Source of the DNA: Synaphobranchus kaupii
Taxonomy: Eukaryota > Chordata > Actinopteri > Anguilliformes > Synaphobranchidae
Length of the DNA: 64,000 nt
Reading direction: 5' to 3'
Assembly: GCA_029718625.1 (NCBI GenBank)
Contig: CM056397.1
Location: 930,001-994,000 of the forward strand
The notes beneath the pieces were generated by a model. That model was not told the origin of the DNA. It saw only the letters and a list, made by a program, of their open reading frames with translations, and searched no databases. The position numbers and the translations under genes are program-made. Shown here one piece after another: positions 45,001 to 54,700 of the stretch (positions are counted from its first letter, which is position 1; every line of letters begins with the position of its first letter).

Positions 45001-48000
45001 TGTGTACTATACCAGTACTGCACTTGCTAGAACATATAGCTGTTTTGTTTAGATACAAACATTTTAACTTCATATTTTAACAGACTACCTTTAAGGGAAG
45101 TGTACAATTAAACAGGTCTTGGCCTCAGAGTTTGGGAAATTCGGCATTAGGCTGAAGCGGCATGCTTAAAACTTGCTGATGTATCATGTCAGGGAATTTG
45201 TGAGGTTTGTGACATCTGGTGGTGGGAGGGGTGAAATGGGGGGGGCGGGGGGGGCTCACAGGTTTGAGTGGAGGGCGTGACCTGATGAAGTCCAAAATGA
45301 GCTCGTGGGCGTCTTGCTTTACCCTCGTGGGGATGTCACCATCCACCTGAGAGAGGGAGCAAAGGAGGTAGAGACAGAGAGGGAGATGGATAAGGGGAGG
45401 GAAGACAGAGAGAAAACCAAAAGAGACAGAGAGAGAGAAGCAGAGAAAGAAACAGACATACCCATTGATCACAGTGACCTAACCACTCTGATAATTTACA
45501 TTGGTTTGTTCATTCTTGTGATTTAAAGGGTTCTACAGTGCATGTACAATTTTGACACATTCATAAATACCTAAAGATTGTGAACTAGTATCAATAGAGG
45601 GTGTGCAAGGGATGCGAGTAACAAGTCATGAGGGTGCTGCGGTATAATGAAAAGCAGACTTCCCTGCAGCAAGCTCAGGTGTACTGAAGACTTAGTGTTT
45701 TGGAGGCATGCAAAAACAGAGGCTGAGGCATAGGGGAAATAATACATAGCGAAAAGGGCTTAGCACTATGCCTTAGCTCAGTTCAGCTCGACGTGGCTCG
45801 GCTCGGCTCGGCTCACCATGACTTTGCGCAGCTGGTACTTGCGCGCGCGGATATCCTGCATGAGCATCTCAAAGGGTGTGAGGCGGAACTCTGTGGGGAG
45901 CGGGTCGAACTGCTGCTCCTGGACCTTCTTTAGCTTCACCCCCTGTCTGAGCTCTCTCATTAACTGCACCCAGATACGGGCCTGTAGCAACATGCACAGA
46001 CAGCCTGTATCACCCACCCCACGCACACATACACACAGAAACACACAGAAACACACACACACACACATAAATGCGAACACCCCCCACCCCCCCCCCAAAA
46101 AAACACCCATCAGTCCCCATTACTCTGTCTGTCTGTACAGTCTCAATTACTCCTGATCTCTCACCCAGTCTGTGTGTTTCAGGGCATCCAGTTCAGCAGT
46201 ACATCTGTCCTCCTGGGGCTCCTCAGTTCGGATTTTCTTCAGCATCTTCAGTTACCAATAACACCAATCATTAACACTGTACTGATCAATAGCACCCACA
46301 CAATAATTAACACTAATCACTGCCGCTATGATCACTGTCACTGATTTATATGGGGAAGATTTGGAGCACTGGTGGTGTAAACTGGATTTTAATGCCTTTT
46401 TTTCTTTCCATTGACTCATTGTCATACAAAGGGAGGTCACAAGGGGGCAGTGTTCATCCCGTTTCTCACTACACCACAGGTATCTGGAAAGGGAGATGGG
46501 GGGTCACAGGTCTTATACACAGTACATGGCAAACTGTAAATGAAGACTGGAGGAGGAGGGTGAGTGATGTATGATGGGAAACAGGGTATAAACTGTTGGT
46601 CTTCAGATTAGGTGAAGGCTTGTCCACTGTTCCCAAACTTATATCCAGTATCAGTTAACATTCTGACACTGGTTCTCACTCATGGTGAGCTCAGGGTGAC
46701 ATTCTGCAACAGCGCCCCACCTTCTGCTCCCTTCATCACCCCAGAAAAACACCGAAACTGCACCACACATAACCTTCTCCAGACATTCTGGAAAGATCTA
46801 TGCTCAACCTTTTCAGTTAAGATGTCGCTGAAAGATTCAAACATTTCAGCATATTGCATTTCAGCATATCAGTAAAACAATGTTGGATACCGATGTCAGT
46901 CTTATATGCATAACTCTACAGTGTCAGCACAGGTGTGCAAGCTAAATAGAAATACATTACTAATCAGAGACTATTTTATACTTTGAGTATTTGCCACTCC
47001 CAACAGCAAATCCAAAAACTTTTTACATCTACGCATCTCCATTTTAACCCAAAGGGCTGAAATGTATGAAATTTCTATTTAAAATGTATATTACTTTTTG
47101 GATTTACTGCCACAACTATTCATTAATTGCCTATCTGAAAACAGAGGCTATGATTGGTAGTTTGCCACTCCAGTCTCCCGACTCCTCTCCAGTGAACCTC
47201 CAGAGAAAATTTACTGCACACACAGACACACAGAGAGAGACACACACACACCTCTTTGGCATCTTGAATCTTGGCGAGGAAGGTCTGCAGTTCCAGGGTC
47301 TCCACAAAGAGTGCGCGGCAGACGGCCTGGTAGTGCTCTGGGGCCAGGGCTGGGTTGGCTAGGCGGGAGGCACATAGCGCCATCGTCTGACGAAGTGAGC
47401 GCACTGCACGTAGCGTTCCCTCTTCCTCCTCTTCCTCCTCTTCCTCTTGGCCACTGTAACCCTCATCTGCAGTGCCATTGCCGGCCTCCCCCCCAACCAT
47501 GCGCTCAATGAGCCGCTCCAGCTGTGGGCTCAGCTCACGCTCCTCACTCTCATCCAGCCCCCAGTCGAGCGCACGGTAGATAGTCACACCCAGGGACTGA
47601 ACCAACTGTCATTTGTGGGGAGGGGGGGGTGGAGTGGTTGAGAAGGTGATGTTATTTTACCAGGAGCAATAAATACAGTAAAAGGGAGAAGTAAAACCCC
47701 AATCCACCACTTTTATTTTGGAAAGAGGGATGTGCAAGGTGTGTTAGTAATTCATATAACTTTCTGCTTACATGAATACTGTCATTCTATCTAGACATAT
47801 AGAAGTTTGTGTGTTGTTTGTGTGAGGTGCGTGTGTGTGGGGGAGGTGATTAAGGGGTACAAAAACCTCTGCTGCCGGGTGGGTTTTGGACATTTACCTT
47901 ACGTTCTGGGACAGGAAGTTGGTGGGGCCTCCGGTCATCATCTAGTGGAAGAGAAAAAACAACAAGGACCATCAGAGCACTGATGGTCCACTGGGATACT

Positions 48001-51000
48001 GGATCAATATGCGAGAACTCTAGCATTTCCATAGCTGCCCTTTCTGGGCCTGAGTACTGCCATTTCCACCCCAAATCGCACTGCGTCTCTGGTAGCCATC
48101 CAGCTACTCACTGAACGTGATCCCATCAACAGCGCACGCTTCCGCAACTCCACCCTCAGTGCAGACATCTGTAACCCCACCCTCAAATAAATCCGATTGC
48201 TCGTCTGTCTCTGCAGTTTTGAGACCCGAACCTCTTTGCTGCAGCGATCAAGCGTTGCACAAAATGCTTTACTGCATTGATCCCGTGCAGCACAATGGAA
48301 TAGACAACAGGATTTCCTGCAGATAATGGCTGCACTCCAAACTGCTCAATCGCTCCTTACTCCCCTGAACAAGACCAGTGTCAGATCTGTGCTTAGCCAG
48401 TAGGTAATTTGGCTTGCGTGCCGAGCACTGATGAGGCATCGACTGGCAGAGTTTCGAATGCAAACCCCTCTTTGCTCACATGGATATTAACCAATAAAAA
48501 AAAGAAAGTTGTGCCAAAAGCAACATGAGGATCAGAATACAGCATTCACTAATCATGACCCCAGATGCCATTCCTAGAGGGGTGGTCTCTATGCAGGATT
48601 TTGTTTCATTCAGATAACTGGTTGTAGACACTAATGTGTGTTCACTTGTAGATTAAATCTCTGTTAAACATTTACAAGTTACAAGTTATTAAGTTTGGTG
48701 ACCTACAATGAGTGGTTCAACCCAGATATGTGGTTGAGTTGGCTTGAATTGTCACCTCCAATTGTAGCCCCAGCTAAATAAGATCACAATTCATCAGTAG
48801 TAGTAACAATCTTTGGAAGTATCAATGTCAGCCCAGTAAGGCTCATAGCACCGTGCATTACTATGACGAAAACATCCACTAACCTCATAGAAAAGAGGCA
48901 GTTATGCATATCTCTTGCATTCTCATTCCATCCATTTATTATTATTTTGATGCAAAAATACTGCCATCTGGTAACTCTAGAGAATTAGGAAGCAGGAACT
49001 ACTAGAGTTTGGGGGGGTCAAACATGGCGCTTATGACAGTGGAGCACCTGGGCTGTGATTTAGGAAACAATGGCGCACAGACAAAGCAGTCACTGAACTG
49101 CAGCACTTTATTAATGAAAGAGGATCCCCGCTTCCTTTCAGGCTCTGACAAAAACAGCTGGGCTTGTAGAAAGACTCAGAACCTGCTGGACTGGTAGCAA
49201 AGTTTTGTGAGAGAGCGCTCTCTCACGCCCCTGGAAAAAGCTGAACCCTCTCCTTCTCGGTCCACCACTCTGGTATCGGCTGATATTTCAGACCATATTG
49301 TCCTGACAGGCACGGGAACATTTCCCCAAAGGCCTATCGCACTTTACTTCCTTGAGATGGACTGCCACTGTTGCCATGGAAACTAAAAGCCTGGCGGGGG
49401 CGAGAGTTAAACCTGAGAGAGAAATGGAGAAAGAGAGAGAGAGAGAGAAAGAGAAAGAGAGAGTGGAGGGGTACACTGCCACCTGCATAATACCACATTT
49501 TCTCACCTTGAAGGTATGCTCGTTTGCTGTGAGCTTAAGTATGACCTGACCTTGAGTCTACTGCATCAGAAACCATCAGTTTAGTGTCAATAGTTTAGTA
49601 ATGAACCAGGTATGCAAACATAAATTAATACAGTACATCTACAATAAGGGATCTGCATATAACATGTTTATTTAACAATATAATTAGAAATGTCCTTTGT
49701 CAATGTCTGGCACATAGTATGTGACATATCCATCCCTAAATGGAATCTGGTGCAGTATAATACAAGCTTTTAAGACCAATGTTAGAGTGAGAGTGTGGTT
49801 AGAGTGTGGTAGTATTATACACTAATGGTGTTCTCATGAGTCAGTTTTGGACTTGGTGAGTTTAAAAACACTATAAATGATCATCCTATTAATAATCCAT
49901 ACATATATTACAAATATATTTATGCTTACTTTGTGTCATTGCTGTTCTGAATACACGTTGCTGTTGTTATTGTTGCTACTGTGAAATAAAATAAATGCAT
50001 CTTGCCATGATGGCTACAAAAGAAACAAACAAATAAAAACTTTTTTAAAACAGTATCCTTCTGGCATTGAAGGCTACTTTGATTTATTCTAAATGCACAC
50101 TCACGTGCACGTACACTCACACATTCATACATATCCATTCCCTCCTGAAATATGATACATAGGCTGACCTTGTTTTGAGCACAATGGTCATTGAAACAGG
50201 GTGACACAGGGGAATGCAGTCAAATAGAAAACGGAGTATCATCACAGTGAAAGAAGACACAATGAGGCATAAATTAATGTTCTCCAGAAATGTAATAAAT
50301 ACAGATGAATCATTTACTCTGACGGAAGGAAGAAATTCCTTCTCTCTACAACAGTTTGGATAAGAATGTAGCCTATTTGTGATGGTAAAAGTTGGCATAA
50401 TGTAAATGGTAAAACACTGAAGCCTCAGGACATAAAGCAGCCTATGTTAGGCCTAAATAGGTCTAACAAAAACTGACCATCTAATGTGCTAAACATAAAC
50501 ATGCAAAACATAAAGTGCTAATGTGGCAATAGCAAACCAACTTTAATGCCACTCAGCTAAGTGCTGTTTCTGCTCACTACTGATTTCACTCCATTATTTG
50601 TTTTTACCTGTGGTATAAAAAATAAATAAAAGAAGACGCAAAAACACATAATGGTGGCAGGCTAGATCACAACGTCTGTTTTAAATGATAGTTTTAAAAA
50701 CAATGCAAAAAAAAAACTTAAAATGTAGCAAAATAAATTGTAGAAAAAATAGTAGGCCTATGCTCAAAATTATACTACTTTAGTTTAGCATACTTGAATT
50801 CATTATTATAATTACATGTTACACAATTATACATAAAGCATGCTGAAGTATACAACTACTTGTCACATTAGATTGCACTGAAGAATGATCAGACTTGCGA
50901 GTGTATGAAACCACGTTAGTTGGCTGTCACTCCTGGATAATGTTTCCGAAATGAGTGAGTAGTGCCGCGTAGCCATCTTCTTGTTCGTGGATGAGCGCTA

Positions 51001-54000
51001 CGAGGTAACTGTGTAAGATTAACATGTTGGAAACGATGTGAGAGCGTACATTTCGGATAGTTAAATAAGGTATAAATTGATTGCAAGTAGGCTATTCCCG
51101 TAGCTACCCTAATTAGATAGAAAGCTTTCTTACAGGTGTTGCCTGTATTAGCAAAAATTCATACTAGCGGCTGCACAAATGTTCAGCTTTCATCTGAATG
51201 TTTATTTTGTTTAGATATTCACAGCCAAAACCGAAAAGCAACTTGTAATTAGCTCGTCAATCAACATTGTTTCTGTTGTTATGGATGAGATCTTGTGTGT
51301 GTTTTGTAGGCCTATGCGAGATAAGTTAATGTGAGCCTGTTTCCCAGCTGTTTGTAGGCTACACTAAAAATATTAGCCTACATTTCATATTACAGACATT
51401 TCAACTCGAAACTGAATAGCATTTTTTCTGCATTAAAAACACAGGATCCTACGTTAATGTAGCTTCTTATTAATTTGCATTAATTAATTCTTTCTTGCTT
51501 TCTGCCACTTTGGGCCCTATAACCTAAGATCTGAAATTATACCTTTTTAGAATGGTCTAAAAAACATGGTAGGCTATATTGGATTTTCATCCTTCGGTTC
51601 ATCTAAATTGTGAAGGAAACGTTCTTAACCTAGAAGGTATACAATAGGCAACCCAATTGATACAAACCAGATAGCCTATGCACAATTATTCAAATCAGAC
51701 AGGTTTCCCCCTTCTGAGAGAAATGCAATATAGGCCTACTTCAAGTTATTCTATATTTCTTCCAATGTCGTTAACTATACATACCACATTCTATCACATT
51801 TAAATTTTTTTATTTTTGATAAATGCCCCTAAAACACTTAATCTAAATAGCCACTGAATAATTATAGCCACACATAATCACTATAGTGTATTCTAAATTG
51901 TGAAGGAAAAAATTATGCTTCTAAAACAGGGCCTCAAGCAGCCAATTAGGTCCAAGAAATAATTTCCTCATTGCCCACAGTGACTTTTTTCCACAAAAGT
52001 TGGTAGGAAAAATCTAAGAAATACTATCTTCCACTTTTATAACATTTGTATATGCAACATCATTTCTATAAGCAAGATTAGATCAGTAAATTAGATATTT
52101 CTGCATATTTCTATATAATTACCATTTGATGTCAATTAACAAACTTTTTAACAGGCAAAGTCTATTTCTGTAAGTGCTCACTTCTGCTTTATAAAGCCAA
52201 CTGCCACTGAACATAGATATCTAGCTTCTTATCACAATATCAAGCATTTAGCCACAGCACACAGAACTGTAACTGTTTTCAAAGGTGGCCTAAATCCCTT
52301 AAACTTGGCATGTAATTGAAGAAGCACGGCCACAAGGCCCTCTCTGGACACATACTTCAGCCTCAGTGTTTTTGTCCCTTCCCTGATGCACAAGCAGAAG
52401 CATCAAGACGTTATTACAGTTATAGTAAGTTATAATCTTAGAACCATACGTTGTAGATATCTTGTGGTTATAATCATAACAACGGCAACAATAATATGTT
52501 TATGGTATAATTTCAAGAAACTTGAAACTAATGTACATATACTAAACATATAAAACAATGTATAGCCTAATATGATGTTTAAGTCTTGTGGACATTGAGT
52601 GTTTTGTTTTGTTAATGTAAAGGTGAGGTGAGGCAAAGAAAGGAAGTCTAATATGCAAGACTGGACATTTAACTTTAAACTGAGTTAATATTTATTCACA
52701 CATATCCACCATGGCAGGACACGATCTAAGCAGGCTTTCCTGTTTCTGATAAAGCTGTTGAACTGGTTGTGGGGAAATAAGAGTTTAATGGCTTCTCCAA
52801 AGATCCCCATAAAAAATCTTGAAGACAGACTTCCTGGACCAGGCGCATCACCAAGCTTATCAGGAAGGATGATGCCAAAAATGCACACAAGCAACATAAA
52901 ACCAGAGCTGTCAGAACCTGCGCCACAAAATAAAAGATGGTTAATAAAAAAGGATAATTTGCCCCAGGGAAAGATGAAAAACACATTCTTCGAATTCATA
53001 CTCTAGCCTGTAGCAACACATTATTGCCACATCGCCTTTAACAAGCATGCCTGTCAAGAAAATCAACATGCTAATAGTAATCCAAAATATTTAAGAACTG
53101 CAGAGTAAACCTTTTTCCCTTAATATCGACGAGTATTTGCAACGTAACATGTATAGCCTATTTGAATAGGCCTACCACAAATATCACATTATGTTGGAAA
53201 TATGTAGCCTACTGTTCAATGTTAACAATCGTGCCAATTGAAGGTGACGTGCAGGCCTACTAATGTGTTGCTCAAACCATGAAACAAATCAGAAATGTCA
53301 TATTTGTGATATGCCTTTTTACGTAGGCTATGGTGTGTATGTAGCCTGTGTGTGTGGACCATACAGTTAATTTACAAAATTCATTACCGTATTTCATTTA
53401 ATCATAACCGTAGGCCCCCATGATAAGATAAACACTGCAAACAGGCCTGCAAGAGCGCACTGGTTGCCAACAACAATACCAACTTCCCCTAAACTCTTCC
53501 GGGTCCGCAGTCCACTGCGCTGGTATTTTTATTGATACGCAGAAAATCTTTCAAACCTGTGGTGCACTGGGATTGGTCGACTGTGCGGTTATCGGTTTTG
53601 TTTTATCTGAGAGATTGTTAAACGGGGCAGCCGTTAGTGCAAGAAAAACTGCCTGTTCTCTGACAAGCTCGCGCCCAGCTGCCAATGACTACTGCGCTGT
53701 ATGAATAATTGATAATTTACCGACATATTCCAAGCCTATTTATCCACAGGGAGTCCTGAGTAAGACCAAATGTAAAATGAATCAGCATATTTAACAACGT
53801 CGTAGCCTATATTCTAATGTATGTAGCCTAACATTGATGCTCATGCAATAAAGTTTTTCTTAAGATTCTTTCTAGTAAGGTCGAAGCTATAGGCTTAATT
53901 TGTTGAAAAAATAATAAATGGTAAACGAAGGGGCTCCTACCATGGCTGGCGCTCGGCTCTGTCTTCAAGGAGACTGTCCCATCTCTGTACAAGAGAATAG

Positions 54001-54247
54001 AGGACGGGTCCTTCACCCGGGAGAGTCCTCTGGTCTCCGCCGCCGGGAGCGGCTCGCTCAGCCCGCTGCAGCATTGGTAGCACACCGCCCACGCCTGCTC
54101 TTCGTTAATGGGCTGCTCGTAGGATTTCAGCACTTCTTCTAAAGACAGCTCCCTGGGGTCGGACAAATCCCGAACCTCGGCCCGGTCCGGTGGGGCTGAC
54201 ACACGGGATTCCCCGTCAGTGGCTCTGCCGTTTGCTGATCTGGCCAT
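35825..54247 (-). CDS. SPIRE2: SPIRE2, Spire-type actin nucleation factor 2, complete
   Basis: Protein spire homologue 2 assembles actin filaments together with formin-2-class formins and works on vesicles with myosin V. Exons: 54247-53941, 47941-47898, 47605-47252, 46245-46165, 45981-45817, 45346-45260, 44433-44313, 41092-40926, 40628-40405, a putative microexon 40038-40017, 39116-38979, 38568-38501, 38387-38360, 38179-38082, 36062-35825. They total 2142 nt, 713 residues (human 714). Domains: KIND about 33-235; WH2 A about 264-282 (LKKV), B 299-316 (LRKV), C about 329-347 (LKPV), D about 361-379 (LRPV); [15 protein letters not shown] at 425-439, the myosin V tail-binding segment known from Spire proteins; Spire box 525-570; FYVE-type zinc region from 571. 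It starts at the ATG in strong Kozak context GCAACCATGG. Confidence 0.94.
36063..38081. other. SPIRE2 last intron
   Basis: About 2 kb. Apart from the LINE remnant at 37098-37520 it holds an A-rich run near 37635-37680 and a repeated word, CTTTTACTTTATGTCCCCTG (37909 region), present inverted near 37772. No exon. Confidence 0.5.
37098..37520 (-). mobile_element. LINE 3' end remnant
   Basis: The minus strand reads [40 protein letters not shown] and [14 protein letters not shown]. This matches the common fish LINE ORF2 tail (RWLGHVxRMPxxRLPxEVxRARPxGRRPxGRPRxRWRD). It ends in a GGATGG-type tail near 37098-37106. The family (RTE/Rex-like) is not fixed by this short piece. Confidence 0.65.
38082..38179 (-). 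CDS. SPIRE2: SPIRE2 coding exon 13
   Basis: The acceptor TTCTTCTGCAG leads into [20 protein letters not shown] and ends RRSELLK with donor GTGAGT, phase 2. Human reads MKMPSKKFGHIPVYTLGFES. An upstream GTGAGC at the AGAA position is rejected because it breaks the frame of the next exon. Confidence 0.93.
38360..38387 (-). CDS. SPIRE2: SPIRE2 coding exon 12 (28 nt)
   Basis: A small exon between CTCATCAG and GTACAGC reading (R)SVCGSCSAK. Human has RAVCTSCSIK. It supplies the CxxC pair Cys596/Cys599 of the FYVE-type zinc finger. Too short for any ORF search; phases 2 to 0 fit on both sides. Confidence 0.88.
38501..38568 (-). CDS. SPIRE2: SPIRE2 coding exon 11
   Basis: Between acceptor CTGTCTCCCAG and donor GTAAGT, reading [20 protein letters not shown] then CKR. 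Human: [23 protein letters not shown]. It contributes the first cysteine pairs of the FYVE-type domain and the hydrophobic FPLFSWP turret that contacts membranes. Phase 0 to 2. Confidence 0.93.
38979..39116 (-). CDS. SPIRE2: SPIRE2 coding exon 10, Spire box
   Basis: Reads [40 protein letters not shown] and SLRKGK before donor GTGTGG. This is the Spire box, related to a Rab3-effector helix, nearly identical to human. The acceptor is TTTTTTTGTGAAG; an alternative use three bases later (after GAAGGAG) cannot be excluded and would drop one Glu. Phase 0 at both ends. Confidence 0.93.
39196..39412. repeat. 22-bp minisatellite, about 10 units
   Basis: The unit GTGTGGAGTGGTCAGGATAT plus CA is repeated with small variants (GATCAGG, GATAACA, and two longer units with GACTAGA/GTCTAGA). 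It lies in the SPIRE2 intron about 80 bp from exon 10. Partial units reappear at 39903-39935 beyond the SINE that split the array. Confidence 0.9.
39421..39894 (+). mobile_element. 5S rRNA-derived SINE (SINE3-like)
   Basis: The first about 115 bp follows 5S rRNA: GCCATACCACC, GAAGCTAAGCAGG, GGCTTGGTTAGTACTTGAAT, GAGACCTCTGGG. The 3' part ends AAAGTGCTTTGAGTGTGAG, GGCGCTATATAAATACC and an ATT-rich tail, as in vertebrate SINE3 elements. An 8-bp target duplication GAGAGTGC lies at 39413-39420 and 39895-39902. The insertion point is inside the minisatellite. Confidence 0.88.
40017..40038 (-). CDS. SPIRE2: Putative SPIRE2 microexon (22 nt)
   Basis: Exon 9 ends in phase 2 and exon 10 must start in phase 0, so an exon of length 3n+1 is required between them. 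The stretch between GGCTCCCTCAG and GTGAAGG is 22 nt and reads (S)AVEERTE, restoring frame and total length (713 residues). A longer version from the stronger acceptor GTGTGCAG at about 40108 gives the wrong phase. This is an inference from phase alone. Confidence 0.45.
40405..40628 (-). CDS. SPIRE2: SPIRE2 coding exon 9
   Basis: The acceptor CTGACAG leads into [20 protein letters not shown] then [20 protein letters not shown]; the last residues are GATPTAQ(R) before donor [19 protein letters not shown] is invariant with human SPIRE2. The rest is a low-complexity linker. Phase 0 to 2. Confidence 0.9.
40926..41092 (-). CDS. SPIRE2: SPIRE2 coding exon 8 with myosin V-binding segment
   Basis: The acceptor TTTTTTTTTAG leads into [20 protein letters not shown], then [20 protein letters not shown] and [15 protein letters not shown]; donor GTAAGT. 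Human: FGSLPCILNACSGDAKSTSC and [18 protein letters not shown]. The last segment corresponds to the globular-tail-binding motif of Spire proteins. Phase 1 to 0. Confidence 0.93.
41512..42234 (+). mobile_element. Possible solo LTR
   Basis: A 723-bp block bounded by TGTTACGTG and GGACGTAACA, i.e. TG...CA ends that are inverted copies of each other, as in LTRs. It has an AATAAA near 42108 and T-rich stretches downstream. No target duplication was identified and no internal retroviral region lies next to it. It lies in SPIRE2 intron 7. Confidence 0.35.
42440..42830. repeat. ACAC-rich low-complexity tract
   Basis: Loose CACA/TACACAT repeats with no clean period, leading into the tandem array. Non-coding intron DNA. 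Confidence 0.6.
42836..44300. repeat. Satellite-like tandem array with 295-bp higher-order unit
   Basis: About 1.46 kb built from GTGACAGTGACTGACAGTAA, TTAAGTAACTGACAGTGAG and GATTGATATTAA blocks (about 58 bp). From 43513 two unit types alternate: 143 bp (43513-43655, identical to 43808-43950) and 152 bp (43656-43807, closely matching 43951 onward), giving a 295-bp period. The array is irregular at its left end and stops about 12 bp from the SPIRE2 exon 7 splice donor. Confidence 0.9.
44313..44433 (-). CDS. SPIRE2: SPIRE2 coding exon 7, fourth WH2
   Basis: The acceptor CTCCTAG leads into [20 protein letters not shown], then [38 protein letters not shown] is WH2 motif D. The donor AGAT|GTGCGT is weaker than the others but is fixed by the phase-1 start of exon 8. 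The tandem array begins about 12 bp into the following intron. Confidence 0.92.
45260..45346 (-). CDS. SPIRE2: SPIRE2 coding exon 6, third WH2
   Basis: The acceptor CTCTCAG leads into [20 protein letters not shown] then IRSRPPLKP with donor GTGAGC. It is 29 codons, phase 0 to 0, WH2 motif C. Human: [20 protein letters not shown]. Confidence 0.95.
45817..45981 (-). CDS. SPIRE2: SPIRE2 coding exon 5, WH2 A and B
   Basis: The acceptor GCTACAG leads into [35 protein letters not shown] and [20 protein letters not shown]; donor GTGAGC. Two actin-binding WH2 motifs with LKKV and LRKV cores. Phase 0 at both ends. Confidence 0.96.
46165..46245 (-). CDS. SPIRE2: SPIRE2 coding exon 4
   Basis: Reads [20 protein letters not shown] then ALKHTDW before donor GTGAGA; human MLQKLREDEPHLETPRAELDSLGHTDW. 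It links KIND to the WH2 cluster. The acceptor (AACTGAAG) has a poor pyrimidine tract, so it may depend on enhancers. Phase 0 to 0. Confidence 0.9.
46246..47251. other. SPIRE2 intron 3
   Basis: Intron DNA without recognised repeats or exons. Near exon 3 there is a CACACAGAGAGA tract. Confidence 0.5.
47252..47605 (-). CDS. SPIRE2: SPIRE2 coding exon 3, core of KIND
   Basis: The acceptor CAAATGACAG leads into [20 protein letters not shown] and [19 protein letters not shown]. An acidic [10 protein letters not shown] loop follows, then [20 protein letters not shown] and AKIQDAKE. This is the kinase-like non-catalytic C-lobe that binds the formin tail. The first residue is TTG-encoded Leu, not a start. 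Phase 0 to 0. Confidence 0.96.
47898..47941 (-). CDS. SPIRE2: SPIRE2 coding exon 2 (44 nt)
   Basis: Between CTTCCACTAG and GTAAAT, reading (D)[14 protein letters not shown]. Weakly conserved linker within KIND; chosen because 44 nt converts phase 1 to phase 0, which both neighbours require, and both splice sites are good. Confidence 0.75.
47942..53940. other. SPIRE2 intron 1 (6 kb)
   Basis: Mostly AT-rich DNA rich in TAGGCCTA-type words. GA-rich tract at 49419-49465. Apart from the candidate exon at 52690-52945 I see no gene, tRNA or named transposon. Confidence 0.5.
52690..52945 (-). other. Unidentified candidate terminal exon inside SPIRE2 intron 1
   Basis: On the minus strand a pyrimidine-rich acceptor TTTTATTTTGTGGCGCAG is followed by an open frame of about 75 codons. 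It reads [20 protein letters not shown], then [19 protein letters not shown], ending WWICVNKY, stop. An AATAAA overlaps the stop region near 52694. A second frame over the same bases is also open, so coding is uncertain. I do not recognise a family. Upstream, at about 53570, is an inverted CCAAT box (GATTGG on the plus strand). Confidence 0.2.
53941..54247 (-). CDS. SPIRE2: SPIRE2 coding exon 1, start of KIND
   Basis: ATG at 54245-54247 in GCAACCATGG. An Arg/Asp/Ser-rich head is followed by [20 protein letters not shown], then [20 protein letters not shown] and [20 protein letters not shown]. The human head differs but [24 protein letters not shown] is conserved. Donor GTAGGA, phase 1. An in-frame TTG ten codons upstream extends the open frame but is not a credible start. 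Confidence 0.96.
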
Positions 54248-54700
54248 GGTTGCAGCATCTGTATCCCCATTCTTCAAGGGGACCGCTCCAGAGTCATGGT
54301 CTGCTCTCTCCCATCTACTTTACCGTTTCACAGTAAGCCAGCGCAACTGCCGCAGCTGCGAGTTTCCATAACGGCAAATGGAAGCAATCTTTGATCTGCA
54401 GGAATGTCAATCAGCAGCAGCCGGTACAGAGGAGGCGGGCAGGAAGAGGCAGACCTTACGCGGCGCAGACAATATCTTCTGGCCTGGGGAAGAGAGTAAA
54501 CTTACATACGCAATAACCGCAGAAACGTCCTGCGGCGAAACGGAGGGAGATGGGTAGGCTACAGGGAGGACGTTACCAGGCAGCGCTCTGTGTGTGTATT
54601 ATTAGAAGAAAGTGTGTGAATCCGACTGCGTGCGATCTTCTGCAGCGCAGCCGAAGCTCCGCCCCTGTCTTGAGCTGAGAGCCCACGCCCACATATTAAA
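54248..54700 (-). promoter_or_regulatory. SPIRE2: SPIRE2 promoter and 5' UTR
   Basis: CpG-bearing, GC-rich stretch upstream of the start codon. Contains an Sp1-like GC element GGAGGCGGGC at about 54430-54439 and CCGCCCC-like words near 54659. No TATA box seen. The exact start site is unknown. Confidence 0.5.

Noticed and set aside
54248..54277. Upstream extension of SPIRE2 (KNGDTDAAT) from a TTG
   Set aside because: The ATG at 54247 has a strong Kozak context and aligns with the human start MAR; TTG initiation is not expected here.
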